64,000 nt of DNA from CAVPEW01 sp963703565 (GTDB lineage Bacteria; Actinomycetota; Acidimicrobiia; Acidimicrobiales; VFJN01): positions 1-64,000 of the forward strand of contig CAVPEW010000030.1 in NCBI GenBank assembly GCA_963703565.1. Reading direction: 5' to 3'. How positions within the stretch are numbered: position 1 is the stretch's first letter; each line of letters opens with the position of its first letter. Positions 8,319 through 17,484 of the stretch are shown here, in pieces. The translations under genes were made by a program, and so were the position numbers. The notes under the pieces were generated by a model that saw only the letters and a program-made list of their open reading frames with translations, had not been told where the DNA came from and ran no database searches.

Positions 8319-9130
8319 TCCCGGTCTCCCGGCCGGCCCAGGTAGGCCTCTCGGACCGCCTCGTCGGCGCGGATCTCCTCGGCCGTGCCGTCGGCGATCA
8401 GAGCACCGCTCTGCATGACCAGGACCCGCCCGACCAGGCCGAACAGGACATCCATGTCGTGCTCGATCACCAGCACGGTTATCCCGCCGGTCGCCCGGTC
8501 GAGGAAGCGCAGCATCTCCGTCGTCTCTGCCGGCGACAAGCCCGAGGTCGGTTCGTCGAGCAACAGCACCGACGGCCTCGTCGCCAGGGCCACCGCCACC
8601 TCCGCCTGGCGTTGGACGCCGTAGGACAGCGTGGCGCTGGGCGCCGGTCCCACGGCGCCCAGGCCGAGCTCCTCGAGCAGGGCAGCGGCCTCCCGGCACG
8701 CCCCAGAGTGGCCACGCACGGCGCGCCAGGCACGCCCGCTCACCCCGGCTGCGGCCAAGGTGGCCAGCTCGACGTTCTCCACGACGCTGAGCGAGCCGCA
8801 CAGCTGAGTGCGTTGGAAGGTCCGTGTCAGGCCCTGGCGGACCAGTCGCTGGGGAGCCATGGCGGTCACGTCGCGCCCGCCCAGGCTGACGGAGCCCGAC
8901 GTCGGGCGCACCCAGCCCGACACCAGGTTGAACAAGGTCGTCTTGCCCGCGCCGTTGGGACCGATCAGCCCGACGCGCTCGCCCGCGGCGACATCGAAGC
9001 TCACACCGGTCACCGCCACCACGCCGCCGAAGCTCACGCCCAGGTCGCGCACGCCGAGGGCCACGGCCTCACCGGGGTCACCGGCGGTGCCGGGAGACCC
9101 GCCCCGGGTCGCCGAGCCGTCGACGCTCAA
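8315..9130 (-). CDS. livG: Branched-chain-type ABC transporter ATP-binding protein LivG
   Basis: 271 residues with a TTG start at 9130 that overlaps the livM stop (TTGA). Walker A is GPNGAGKTTLF, the LivG-specific segment GLTRTFQRTQLCGSLSV follows, then LSYGVQRQAEVAVAL (signature), LLLDEPTSGLSP (Walker B) and VIEHDMDVLF with the switch histidine. A Gly/Pro-rich N-terminal extension of about 20 residues (SATRGGSPGTAGDPGEA) precedes the fold; a later start is possible, but the overlap pattern seen through the whole operon supports this one. Confidence 0.87.
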   Translation of the reverse strand: MSVDGSATRGGSPGTAGDPGEAVALGVRDLGVSFGGVVAVTGVSFDVAAGERVGLIGPNGAGKTTLFNLVSGWVRPTSGSVSLGGRDVTAMAPQRLVRQGLTRTFQRTQLCGSLSVVENVELATLAAAGVSGRAWRAVRGHSGACREAAALLEELGLGAVGPAPSATLSYGVQRQAEVAVALATRPSVLLLDEPTSGLSPAETTEMLRFLDRATGGITVLVIEHDMDVLFGLVGRVLVMQSGALIADGTAEEIRADEAVREAYLGRPGDRE

Positions 9131-10197
9131 GGGCCGGGCTCCGCGGGCGGGACCGCTCTCGCGGAGGCCACCGAGCTGCGCGCCGCACGGATCCGCAGCG
9201 TCAGACGCCGGACGACGCCGACCAGGCCGCCCTGCACGAGGAGGACGAACACGACGAAGATGACGCCGAGCACGAGGTTGGACCGGGAGGTGACGTCCAC
9301 CAGCTCCTCGCGCACGTAGTGGACGACCCCCGCTCCGAGCAGGCCTCCCCCGAGGGAACCGGCTCCGCCGATGATGACCATGAACAGTCCGTCGGCCGCC
9401 ATCACGAACCCGGCCGAGGACGGCGACATGAACTTGTAGTAGGCGACGTGGAGCACGCCGGCCGCGGCGGCGAACATCGCCCCGAGGGCGAACAGGACGG
9501 CGAGGCGTTGGTCGGGATCGATACCGAGGGCGCGTACGCGCACCGGGTTGTCCCGGATGCCGACCACGACTCGGCCGAAGGCCGAGCACACCAGGCGGCG
9601 CATCACCCACGCCGAAGCGCACACGACGACGAGCACCAGCGCGTACACGCGCTCGGGGGTGTCGAGCGTGCTGCCGGCCACCTCGGTGGCCGGGATGCCC
9701 GACAGGCCGTCGTTCCCGCCCGTGTACTCGTCGAGGCGATCGACCGCCGCGAGCACCACCCCGCTGATCGCAAAGGTGATCATCAGGAACTGCAGCGCCT
9801 GGGTCCGCAGGGCGAGGCGGGCAACGAGGTACCCGCCGAGCGCGCCGGCGGCCATGGCGAGCGGCAGGGTCACCAGCACCTCGGAGGTCTGGCGCACGGC
9901 CGTCACCCCGGCGACGTATCCCCCGATGCCGAAGAACATGGCGTGACCCAACGTCGGCAGGCCGCCGTATCCGAGGACCAGGTCGAGGGACATCGCGAAC
10001 AGGCCCAGGATCCCGATGGCGGTCAGGGTCCCCAGCAGATCCTCGCTGACCAGCGCCGGAGCCACCGCTGCGGCGATCACCACGACCGTGAGCAGGACCC
10101 GCAGGGGGCTGAGCTCGGGCAGCCGGCGTCTGCGCCGCGCCGGGACCAGCGGGGCGCCCAGCACGGGTGGTGCGACGTCCTCGTCGAGGGAGGTCAC
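9127..10197 (-). CDS. livM: Branched-chain-type ABC transporter permease LivM
   Basis: 356 residues with a GTG start at 10197 overlapping the livH stop. About nine hydrophobic segments are visible. LivM landmarks are LGYGGLPTLGHAMFFGIGGY, FGRVVVGIRDNPVRVRALGI and VIIGGAGSLGGGLLGAGVV. It forms the membrane channel with LivH. The C-terminus is long and Arg/Ala-rich, likely cytoplasmic. Confidence 0.88.
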   Translation of the reverse strand: MTSLDEDVAPPVLGAPLVPARRRRRLPELSPLRVLLTVVVIAAAVAPALVSEDLLGTLTAIGILGLFAMSLDLVLGYGGLPTLGHAMFFGIGGYVAGVTAVRQTSEVLVTLPLAMAAGALGGYLVARLALRTQALQFLMITFAISGVVLAAVDRLDEYTGGNDGLSGIPATEVAGSTLDTPERVYALVLVVVCASAWVMRRLVCSAFGRVVVGIRDNPVRVRALGIDPDQRLAVLFALGAMFAAAAGVLHVAYYKFMSPSSAGFVMAADGLFMVIIGGAGSLGGGLLGAGVVHYVREELVDVTSRSNLVLGVIFVVFVLLVQGGLVGVVRRLTLRIRAARSSVASARAVPPAEPGP

Positions 10198-11078
10198 AGC
10201 CTCACGACCTGAGGCCGGGCGAACAGGCCGCTCGGGCGCACCAGCAGGACCGCGACCATGAGCGTGTAGACGACGAAGGAGGCGTAGTCGGGCAGGAAGA
10301 CCTGCCCCATCGTGTTGGACATGCCCAGGAACAGGGCGCCGATCATCGCGCCCGTCACCGAGCCGGGACCTCCGATCACCACGACGATCAGCGCGTCGAT
10401 GAGCAGGGGCTGGTCCATCCCGACCGACGCGCCCAGCACTGGCCCGCCCACCGCCGCAGTGAGCCCGACGAGCGCGCCGGCACCGGCGAACACGGCCGTG
10501 AAGAGTCGGCGGGTGTCGATTCCCATCGCCGAGGCCATCTCGGCGTCTGCCACCGCAGCTCGGAGACGGGCCCCGAACGAGGTCCGCGCCAGGAGCACCT
10601 CGAGCGCGACGGCCATGACCACGCCGAACACGATCACCGCCAGGCGGTAGGTCGGGTAGATGTTCGAGAACACCTCTGTGGTGCCGTCGAGGAACTCCGG
10701 CCCGTGGATCCGTTGGGGGTCGCCGCCCCAGGTCTCGAGCACGACGTCGGCTATCACCAGGCTCACCCCGAGGGTGAGAAGGACCTGCTCGAGGTGGTCC
10801 CGGCGGTAGAGCCGGGCGATCAGGGACACCTCGAGCAGGCCCGACACGACCAGGCAGACGACCACGGCGGCCAGGGTCGCGACCGCGAAGTTCCAGTCCC
10901 GGCTCTGGGCCTCGTAGGTCACGAAGGCGCCGAGCATGAACAGCGCGCCGTGGGCGAAGTTGAGCACTCGCATCACCCCGAACACCACGGTGAACCCGGC
11001 GGCGACCACGAACAACAGCGCCGCGTAGGACAGGCCGTTGAGCAGCTGCACCGGGAAGGTGTCGAGGTTCCAGCTCAC
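10194..11078 (-). CDS. livH: Branched-chain-type ABC transporter permease LivH
   Basis: 294 residues, eight or so membrane segments, with LivH motifs NGLSYAALLFVVAAGFTVVFG, RVLNFAHGALFMLGAF, GARLRAAVADAEMASAMGI and VVIGGPGSVTGAMIGALFLG. The ATG at 11078 follows the stop of the binding protein by only 3 nt, so the receptor and permease are co-expressed. It partners LivM in the membrane. Confidence 0.88.
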   Translation of the reverse strand: MSWNLDTFPVQLLNGLSYAALLFVVAAGFTVVFGVMRVLNFAHGALFMLGAFVTYEAQSRDWNFAVATLAAVVVCLVVSGLLEVSLIARLYRRDHLEQVLLTLGVSLVIADVVLETWGGDPQRIHGPEFLDGTTEVFSNIYPTYRLAVIVFGVVMAVALEVLLARTSFGARLRAAVADAEMASAMGIDTRRLFTAVFAGAGALVGLTAAVGGPVLGASVGMDQPLLIDALIVVVIGGPGSVTGAMIGALFLGMSNTMGQVFLPDYASFVVYTLMVAVLLVRPSGLFARPQVVRL

Positions 11079-11081
11079 GGT

Positions 11082-12362
11082 TCAGGGCTCGACGTCGTCG
11101 CCGGGGTCGACGGCCTCGCCCAACTTGGCGACTCGCTCGAAGCCGAGCTTGCCGTCGTCGAGCTCGACAACCCGTTCCACGGTCTGCTCGCTGATCGCGT
11201 TGTGGGTGTCGGGGTCGAAGCGGATCTCCGAACCCGAAGGCGTCACGAAGCTCACCCCCGCCATGGCCTTGGCGAACCCGTCGGCGTCCTCGACGTCGCC
11301 TCCCACGGCCTCGATTGCCATGCGCAGCACGGTTCCGCCGGTGAAGCCGGCCACGGCGTAGCTGTTGGGCGCCTCGCCGTAGGCATCGTCGAAGTCCGCC
11401 AGGAATGCCTTGTTGGCGTCGTTGGTCAAGGCTCGGTTCCAGCCCCCCAACAGGATCGTGCCCAGCGCTGCCTCCTTCTGGGCCTCGAGGGTCAAGTCGT
11501 CGACGAGGGTGAGGCCGGTGAGCTTGAGCTTGTCGTGCAGCTCGAACTCGTCGAACTGGGTGACGAAGCGCACGGCGTCGGTCCCGGCGAAGAAGCAGAA
11601 GGCCAGATCGGCGTCGCTCGACCCCATCTCGGTGAGCACGGAGGCGTAGTCCGACGCACCCAGCGTGGGCCAGTACTGCCCCTCGACCTTGCCACCGGCC
11701 TTGGTGAAGAAGCGTGCCGGGTACTCGATCAGCTCGCGACCCGACGCGTAGTCGGGCGCCGCGGTGACCGCGGTCTTGCCGACGTTCTTGTAGAGCCATG
11801 GGCCGAAGTTGATGCCGGCCTGGTAGCCGGTGGTCGACGCCCGGTACAGGTAGGGGCTGCGCCGCGAGCCGGTCACCGCCCGGGTGACGGCGTTGGTGAT
11901 CAGCGTCGGCAACTTGGCGTCGTGCACCACGTCGCGGATGGCGAGAGCGCTGGCCCCGCTGATGATCCCGATGAGCATGTGGGCTCCGTCGTCAGCGGCT
12001 CCCTTGGCCCGGGCGATGGCGTCCTGCGGACTGAGGACGGGCTCCTCGATGGCCATGATCTCGACGGGGCGGTCGCCGACGCGGTCGCCCAGCGCAAGCT
12101 TGATCCCCTTGGTCTGCATTTCGCCCAGCGGGGCGTAGGGCCCCGAGCTGGGCAGCATGACCGCGACCTTGACGGGCTCGCCCCTGGCCGGCGCAGCTGA
12201 CGAGGAGCTCGACGAACCCGAGGAGACGTCCTCGTCGTCGTCGTCGGAGCACCCCGAGAGGGCGCCGAGGCCGCCGAGGGCGGCGAGGGCGGCGACGGTG
12301 CCCGATCCGGCGAGGAAGCGGCGGCGACTGAGCCCGGCGGGCCGGGCTGGATGGTTGGACAA
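11082..12362 (-). CDS. ABC transporter substrate-binding lipoprotein, Tat-exported (LivK-like)
   Basis: 426 residues from a TTG start at 12362, preceded by a strong AAGGGGGG ribosome site. The N-terminus has a twin-arginine signal (LSRRRFLAGSG) that ends in a lipobox (ALSGC), so the receptor is probably folded before export and anchored as a lipoprotein. The body is a type-1 periplasmic-binding protein (VKVAVMLPSSGPYAPLGEMQ, GIISGASALAIRDVVHDAKLP, WPTLGASDYASVL). It is the receptor for LivFGHM just downstream. Unlike the truncated receptor at 1139-1669, which has a Sec lipoprotein signal, this one uses Tat. An upstream in-frame ATG exists but gives a long unlikely leader. Confidence 0.85.
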   Translation of the reverse strand: MSNHPARPAGLSRRRFLAGSGTVAALAALGGLGALSGCSDDDDEDVSSGSSSSSSAAPARGEPVKVAVMLPSSGPYAPLGEMQTKGIKLALGDRVGDRPVEIMAIEEPVLSPQDAIARAKGAADDGAHMLIGIISGASALAIRDVVHDAKLPTLITNAVTRAVTGSRRSPYLYRASTTGYQAGINFGPWLYKNVGKTAVTAAPDYASGRELIEYPARFFTKAGGKVEGQYWPTLGASDYASVLTEMGSSDADLAFCFFAGTDAVRFVTQFDEFELHDKLKLTGLTLVDDLTLEAQKEAALGTILLGGWNRALTNDANKAFLADFDDAYGEAPNSYAVAGFTGGTVLRMAIEAVGGDVEDADGFAKAMAGVSFVTPSGSEIRFDPDTHNAISEQTVERVVELDDGKLGFERVAKLGEAVDPGDDVEP

Positions 12363-12393
12363 GTTCCCCCCTTGTGCTCGGGTCACCGGGATC

Positions 12394-12634
12394 TCAGATG
12401 CGAGCCAGGTCCTCGTGGGCCTCGCCCGCCGCCGGTGACATGACGCCAGCCAGGTCGGCATGGCTCACGTTGGCGATCCGCTCGAGCCTCGAGCGGATCG
12501 AGGTAGCCGCGGCGTCCGCTGCGCAGATCGGTGATCTCGAGCCGGGCGGAGTTGGCGGAGATGTCGACGCGGAGGCGAACCGCAGCGAACTCGTTGTGCA
12601 GGTCGCAGGCCTCGGCGCCCAGGTTGAGGGGCAT
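12394..12634 (-). CDS. Small conserved protein of Rieske dioxygenase operons, frameshifted
   Basis: The ATG at 12634 overlaps the beta-subunit stop (ATGA) and opens MPLNLGAEACDLHNEFAAVR, then a LEITDLRSGRRGYLDPLE stretch. The frame is then lost, but the +1 frame continues ERIANVSHADLAGVMSPA and stops at 12394. Length is 241 bp, i.e. 80 codons plus one base. The extra base lies in GAGCCTC at 12484-12490; reading it as GAGCTC restores PLELERIANV. From memory, proteins of about 80-100 residues with an 'NEF...R.R...LEI...G...LD.L.LE' pattern accompany actinobacterial ring-hydroxylating oxygenases, often labelled dihydrodiol dehydrogenase although too small for that. Function unknown. Confidence 0.6.
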
Positions 12635-13155
12635 CAGAACATGAACGCGAGGCCGTCGTAGAACAGGTCGTTGTCGATCAGGGCCAGCTTCTTGGACACG
12701 ATGCGCCAGCCATCGGGCGTGTCCCGCAACCGGTACGAGCAACGGCCCGGGTAGTACGACTTGCGGCTCACGTGGACCTCGTGGACGACGACGGCGCATT
12801 CCACCGACACCTCGTCGGGGGCAGAGTCGCCCGCGACCTCCACGTTCGTGACCACGTGGACGGTGCGCGACGGCAGCTCCTGGACCACCCTGCCCGACTC
12901 GTAGCGAGAGATGCGCCCCCGGAGCTGATCGACGTTGTCGAAGACGATGGCCACGTGGGAGCGCGGGTCGTTGTCCGCGCCGTTGGACGGGATCCAGTAC
13001 ACGCCGTCGGGAGCGAACAGTTCCAGCCACTCGCGGTGCAGCCCGTCGTCGAGCAGGCGCGCTTCGTGGTAGACGAACTCCTCCGCCTCGGCCCGGGTCA
13101 TTCTCGGGGCAGACTCCAGGGGGGATGCGCCGGCGTGGGTCGCGAGGGTGCTCAC
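12634..13155 (-). CDS. Aromatic-ring-hydroxylating dioxygenase, beta subunit, system 2
   Basis: 173 residues from a GTG start at 13155 that overlaps the alpha-subunit stop. The family is shown by AEEFVYHEARLLDDGLHREWL, YWIPSNG, the H-V-V-T-N-V segment and the C-terminal SYYPGRCSYRLRD...WRIVSKKLALID. It is clearly different from the beta subunit at 2654, so the cell has two separate ring-hydroxylating systems in this region. An ATG 17 codons further in (before TRAEAEEF) is an alternative start. Confidence 0.85.
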   Translation of the reverse strand: MSTLATHAGASPLESAPRMTRAEAEEFVYHEARLLDDGLHREWLELFAPDGVYWIPSNGADNDPRSHVAIVFDNVDQLRGRISRYESGRVVQELPSRTVHVVTNVEVAGDSAPDEVSVECAVVVHEVHVSRKSYYPGRCSYRLRDTPDGWRIVSKKLALIDNDLFYDGLAFMF

Positions 13156-14428
13156 ACGTCCTCCATCAGCTCGAGCCAGCGCTCGTAGAAGCCACGTTGG
13201 GGCTGCTCGTCGGTGACGTGGCCCCATCGCGCCTCGCCTTCGACGACCTCCCGGCGCAAGCCTCGCACCATCGGCAACCACTCGACCCCGGTCACCTTCA
13301 GGCCCTCGAAGACCCGGGCGAACATCTCCACGTCGTCGGGTCCACCCCCGCCGGACGGGCCGTAGAAGGCCTCGTGGCCACGCAGCCGCGCGGCGTTCGT
13401 CTCCTCGTCGGCACCCTCGAGCAGGAACGGGTACAGCTCCACGTCGGTCTCGAGCACGGTTCGGGGGTGGATGACCCGGATCTGGTAGCCGATCATCTGC
13501 AGGTTCGGGAACACCAGCAGGTTGAAGCCCTGCGCGCCCCCCGATCGCAGCACCTCCCGGGCGCGATCCCGGTCGCCGAGGCGCTCGGCGAGCCGATCCA
13601 GCGCCGCTGCGCCCTGAGGCGTGTTGAGGCTCATCTCGACGAGCGGGGCCATCATCGGCCGACTGTCGAGGATGCCGTGGCCCCGGCCGAGCGTTCCGGC
13701 ACGCCCCTGCGAGCGCGCCCCGAAGATCGCCAGCGCCGCCTCGCCCCCGCTCGTGTCGAGGAACGCACGATGGACGAAGTTGGGGTGGTAGCCGTCGACC
13801 CCGTTCTCGCTCTGGAGCTTCCAGTTGCCGGCGTAGCGGTACTTGTGGGTTCCGGCACCCAGCCGGATCCGGCCCTCGGGGGCGATGTCGACAGCGAGGT
13901 CTATGTAGTCAGCGGCCAGACCGAGGTGCTCTCGCAACGAAGGGCCGTGCTCGGCGAGGCTGGCGAAGATCAGGCCCCGGTGCGTGTCCACGCGGGGGCG
14001 CGCCCGAGCGTGAAGTCCGCGATGTCGAAGTCGGCCGAGTCGTAGCCACCGCCGAAGGTGGGGGCGATCAGTTCGCCGTTGTTGCGGAACATCCAGCCGT
14101 GGTACTCGCACCGGAAGAAGTTGGAGTTGCCCGACGCCGCCTGGCACACCGTCGCCGCCCGGTGGGTGCAGCGGTTCAGCAGAACGTGGATGGTGCCGGC
14201 CTCGTCGCGGCTGACGATGACCGGCTGGCGGCCCAGGAAGGTCGTCTTGTAGTCGCCCGGGTGCGCCACCTCGCTCTCGTGGCCCACGTAGATCCAGGTG
14301 CGGGAGAAGATCCGCTCCATCTCCTGCTCGAAGACGTCCTCGTCCAGGTAGATGCGGCGGTGCACGCGGTCGGCCTTGGCCAGGTCGCTTGGCAGCGGCG
14401 CCATGCTGCGAACGGACAGGTCGGTCAT
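13152..14428 (-). CDS. Rieske non-haem iron dioxygenase, alpha subunit, system 2 (apparent frameshift)
   Basis: The N-terminal part from ATG 14428 includes WIYVGHESEVAHPGDYK and the Rieske ligands CTHR and CEYHGW. It stops early at about 13975, while the +1 frame carries on with HRGLIFASLAEHGPSL, the iron site DGYHPNFVH (Asp, His, His), FNLLVFPNLQMIGYQ and the C-terminus. Joining them needs one extra base around the GGGGG run at 13994-13998, giving the expected APRVDTHRG. A homopolymer sequencing error is likelier than a pseudogene because both halves are well conserved. The joined product has about 425 residues. It is in an operon extradiol dioxygenase-alpha-beta-small protein-LivK-LivHMGF. 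Confidence 0.82.
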
Positions 14429-15288
14429 CGGCTGGCTCCTTCGGGCCGGTGGCCCCACAGGCTCGGTCCGTCGATCTCGGTGACGGTCCAGGTCGCGTCG
14501 TCCACGAGGCGCCCACCCGAGCCGATCTCCACCTCGAAGCCCGACGGGGTCCGGACGTAGAACGAGGTCATGTAGTCGTTGGCGTGGCGGCCAAGGCCCA
14601 TCGTGATCTCCAGGCCGCGGTCGCGGCAGCGGTCCAGCGCGTAGCCGACGTCGTCGACGGTGGCCATCTCCACCATGAAGTGGATCAGCATGTTCATGCC
14701 GGCGGCATCGCCGAGGGCCAAGCTGTGGTGACGCTGGTTGCAGTGCAAGAACTCGACCTGCGCCGGACCCATGCGCATGATGTCGCTGGTGCGGAACCCG
14801 AGCAGTTCCTTGTAGAAGTGCACCGTCTCGTCGAACGGCGAGGCGAGCATCACCAGATGACCCATGCCGCCTGCCCCGGTGACGAAGCCGGAGGTGCCGG
14901 CCGGGGACACCACGGCGAGGTGGTCGAGCACGGGGGTGTGGAACAGCTCGATCGCGTTCCCGGCGGGATCCTCCAGGCACACGACCTCCGAGGCGCGCCG
15001 CGCCTCGAGCGGCCCGTCGAGCGCCTTGGTTGCGAAGCCCGCTGCTTGAAGGCGTTCGACGAGGTCCGCCAGGCCGTCGGCGCTGCCGGCGTCGAAGCCG
15101 GCGTAGGCGAGGCCATCGGCCTCTCCCCGGTGGACCGAGAGCCGGAACGCACGGTCGTCCATCCGGAACCGAGCGACGTCGGGCGAGTCCCCCTCGACCG
15201 GCATCATGCCGATCACATCGCCGGCGAAGCTCCGCCAGGCGTCCATGTCGGTGACCGTGAAGCCCAAGTAGCCGAGCGAGAGCGTCAT
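14425..15288 (-). CDS. Extradiol (type I, VOC-fold) catechol dioxygenase, BphC/HsaC-like
   Basis: 287 residues with two VOC modules. Fe(II) ligands by position are His144 (GHLVML), His203 (LIHFMVE) and Glu254 (GFEVEIG), and the supporting HANDYMTSFYVRTPSG segment is typical of 2,3-dihydroxybiphenyl 1,2-dioxygenases and of HsaC. It opens the catechol ring next to the hydroxyls, making the dienoate that the hydrolases at 4594 and 19160 would cleave. ATG 15288 is chosen over ATG 15294 because the G-rich ribosome site (15295-15300) is then 6 nt away. The stop overlaps the start of the Rieske alpha gene, so it heads the operon. Confidence 0.87.
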   Translation of the reverse strand: MTLSLGYLGFTVTDMDAWRSFAGDVIGMMPVEGDSPDVARFRMDDRAFRLSVHRGEADGLAYAGFDAGSADGLADLVERLQAAGFATKALDGPLEARRASEVVCLEDPAGNAIELFHTPVLDHLAVVSPAGTSGFVTGAGGMGHLVMLASPFDETVHFYKELLGFRTSDIMRMGPAQVEFLHCNQRHHSLALGDAAGMNMLIHFMVEMATVDDVGYALDRCRDRGLEITMGLGRHANDYMTSFYVRTPSGFEVEIGSGGRLVDDATWTVTEIDGPSLWGHRPEGASR

Positions 15289-15414
15289 CGTCATCCCCCC
15301 GTGTGGCCGCCCATGGCCATGGGGCCGTGGGCACGACGGGGGAAGTATCCCGGTCGCCGGCTCCCGGAGCAACCGAATGTTCCACCCAGCTGAAACCGGC
15401 TGGAGATCGACCGA

Positions 15415-16698
15415 TCAGGGGAAGCTGGACGCTCCTGCGAGGTATGGCCGGAGCGCCTCGACCACCGCGATCGACCCGTCGGGGCAGCGATGGGTCTCGA
15501 GGTACGCCGCCACGGTGCGCGGCCATCCCATCGACGAGCCGTTCACGGTGTGGCAGACCGCCGTCGCCTTGCCGGGGACCCGATGGCGGATCGCGGCCCG
15601 GCGGGCCTGGTAGTCCCCGAACCACGAGACCGAGGAGACCTCGAGCCACTGGTCACAGCCCGGTGCGTACGCCTCGAGATCCCATGTGCGGGCAGCGGAG
15701 GCGCCCAGGTCCCCGGCGCACAGGTCGACTACGCGGTAGGCCAGGCCGAGGTCGCGCAGCAACGACTCGCTGCGGGCCAGCACGTCGAGCTGACAGGCCC
15801 GCGCCTGCTCGGCATCGGCGGCCACGGCCAGCAGCTCGACCTTGTCGAACTCGTGCGCGCGCAGCAGGCCGCGGGTGTCGCGACCGGCGGATCCCGCCTC
15901 GCGCCGGAAGCAGGAGGTGTACGCGCTGTAGCGCAACGGGAGCCGGTCGCCGTCGAGCACCTCGTCGCGGTGCATGGAGGTGAGGGGAACCTCCGCGGTG
16001 GGGATCGCCCACAGGTCGTCGCGCTCGACATGGTAGGCGTCGTCGGCGAACTTGGGCAGGTGCCCCGTCGAGACCATCGTCTCGGTTCGCACCAGCGTGG
16101 GCGGCCGAACCTCCTCGTAGGCGTCGGCGTTGCGGTCCAGGCTGAGCGCCACCATGGCCCGCAGCAACCTCGCCCCCCAGCCGCGGTACATCGTGAACAT
16201 CGACCCGGCGATCTTCGCCGCCCGCTCCGGGTCCAGGATGCCCAGCTCCGCGCCGATCTTCCAGTGGGGCACGCGCTGGTGCTCCCCGAACGCGTCCGGG
16301 TGGAGGCCCTCGGTTCGAAGCACGACGTTGTCGCGCTCGCCCGCTCCGTCGGGAGCATCGGGGGCGGGGGGGTTCGGTGTACGCAGCAACAGGTCGCGCA
16401 GCTCGGTCTCGGTCTGGTCCACCTGCTCGCTGAGGGCGTCGTCGAGCCGGCCGAGGTCGCGGCTGCGCTGCATCTCCTCGGCGGCCGCGTCCTGCTCACC
16501 CTTCGACCTGAGCCGCCCCACGGCCCTCGACGCCTCCTTGACCGCCGCCCGCACTTGGTCACGCTCGGCGCCGAGGGCACGCTGGAGGGCGTCCAACTCG
16601 ACGATGCGGGTCAAGTGCACGACCGCATCGGGGCCGCGGCGCGCCAGGTCTGCCCGGACCGCGTCGGGCTCGGCCCGCAGGCGTCGCAGGTCCAGCAT
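15415..16698 (-). CDS. serS: Serine--tRNA ligase
   Basis: 427 residues from MLDLRRLR. The N-terminal coiled-coil arm that binds tRNA-Ser spans about 30-105. Class II motifs are present: motif 2 near YTSCFRREAGSAGRDTRGLLRAHEFDKVE-type sequence and motif 3 with NGSSMGWPRTVAAYLE. It attaches serine to tRNA-Ser. The motif 3 wording (SSMGWPR) is less usual than the NGS/TxxAxxR of most SerRS, but the arginine is kept. A start three codons upstream (ATG 16707) is possible. It lies 126 nt upstream of the extradiol gene, so a housekeeping gene separates the two catabolic blocks. Confidence 0.88.
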   Translation of the reverse strand: MLDLRRLRAEPDAVRADLARRGPDAVVHLTRIVELDALQRALGAERDQVRAAVKEASRAVGRLRSKGEQDAAAEEMQRSRDLGRLDDALSEQVDQTETELRDLLLRTPNPPAPDAPDGAGERDNVVLRTEGLHPDAFGEHQRVPHWKIGAELGILDPERAAKIAGSMFTMYRGWGARLLRAMVALSLDRNADAYEEVRPPTLVRTETMVSTGHLPKFADDAYHVERDDLWAIPTAEVPLTSMHRDEVLDGDRLPLRYSAYTSCFRREAGSAGRDTRGLLRAHEFDKVELLAVAADAEQARACQLDVLARSESLLRDLGLAYRVVDLCAGDLGASAARTWDLEAYAPGCDQWLEVSSVSWFGDYQARRAAIRHRVPGKATAVCHTVNGSSMGWPRTVAAYLETHRCPDGSIAVVEALRPYLAGASSFP

Positions 16699-16763
16699 GG
16701 CGGGCAACCTACCGCCAAGGCTCCCTCCAATCGGACGACCACGGTCGGCGTCGGGGCTACCGC

Positions 16764-17310
16764 CTATGTGGCGAAGGGGTCCGGTACGGGCCGGCTCAGG
16801 TCCAGGCCCAGCGACGCTGCGCCCATCACCAGCAACCCGAGCACCAGCGCGAGCGCGACGGGCTTGAAGCGAGCGGCATCCAGGCGGACCCGCCGGTGGG
16901 CCACCCTGGAGGCGACGCTGTCGGCTCCAGCGATGGCGATGTGGCCTCCGTCGAAGGGCAGTACCGGCACCAGGTTGAGCACGCCCAGGAAGGTGTTGAC
17001 CACAGCTAGCAACCCGAACGCGAGGTCCGCGCCACGGGCGACTGACTGGTCGGCCAGGCGGCTGGCGCCCACCGGCGACATGACCCGTCGCTCGACAGGG
17101 ACCTGGGGGCCCCCTAGGACGTCGTGCACGGACTCGAACGCCATCGAGGGCAGCGACAACACGGACTCGGCCGAGATCACGACCACGTGCGCGGTTTCGC
17201 CGATCCCCACCCCGACACCCTCGACCGCCCCCCCGGCGTTCCAGCCACGGCCAAGCCCACGAAGCAGCAGGCCGCGATGCTCAGGTTGGCCAGCGGACCC
17301 GCTCCCCCCG
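16764..17310 (-). pseudogene. Site-2 protease (M50/RseP-like) remnant, C-terminal half
   Basis: The last part of an M50 membrane metalloprotease is readable: SPVGASRLADQSVARGADL, NTFLGVLNLVPVLPFDGGH (the second zinc-ligand motif, with DGG) and a final membrane helix (VALALVLGLLVMGAASLGL). A GPLANLSIAACCFVGLAVAG helix typical of the family's start is encoded just upstream (about 17250-17310) in another frame. No HEXXH zinc site can be found in any frame up to 17484. I conclude that the gene is truncated and frameshifted, so it cannot be an active protease. It might be sequence damage, but the missing N-terminus argues for a true remnant. Confidence 0.6.
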
Positions 17311-17484
17311 CGCGAGTTCGCTCACCGGCAGGACGAGGACGGGAGGCGGGCAGGGGCGTAGCGGGCTCAGTGGCGGACACGGTCGTCAAGGGCACTCCTA
17401 CCCGGGCCGTTCGGCCTACGCACAGGGGGGCGGTACGGCCCACGTGGCGTCCATCCGCGTGGGCAGGACTAGCGTCGGCCGACG

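Noticed and set aside
10167..12200. 677-codon plus-strand frame opposite livH and the substrate-binding protein
   Set aside because: Antisense shadow of conserved transporter genes with low-complexity translation and no domain.
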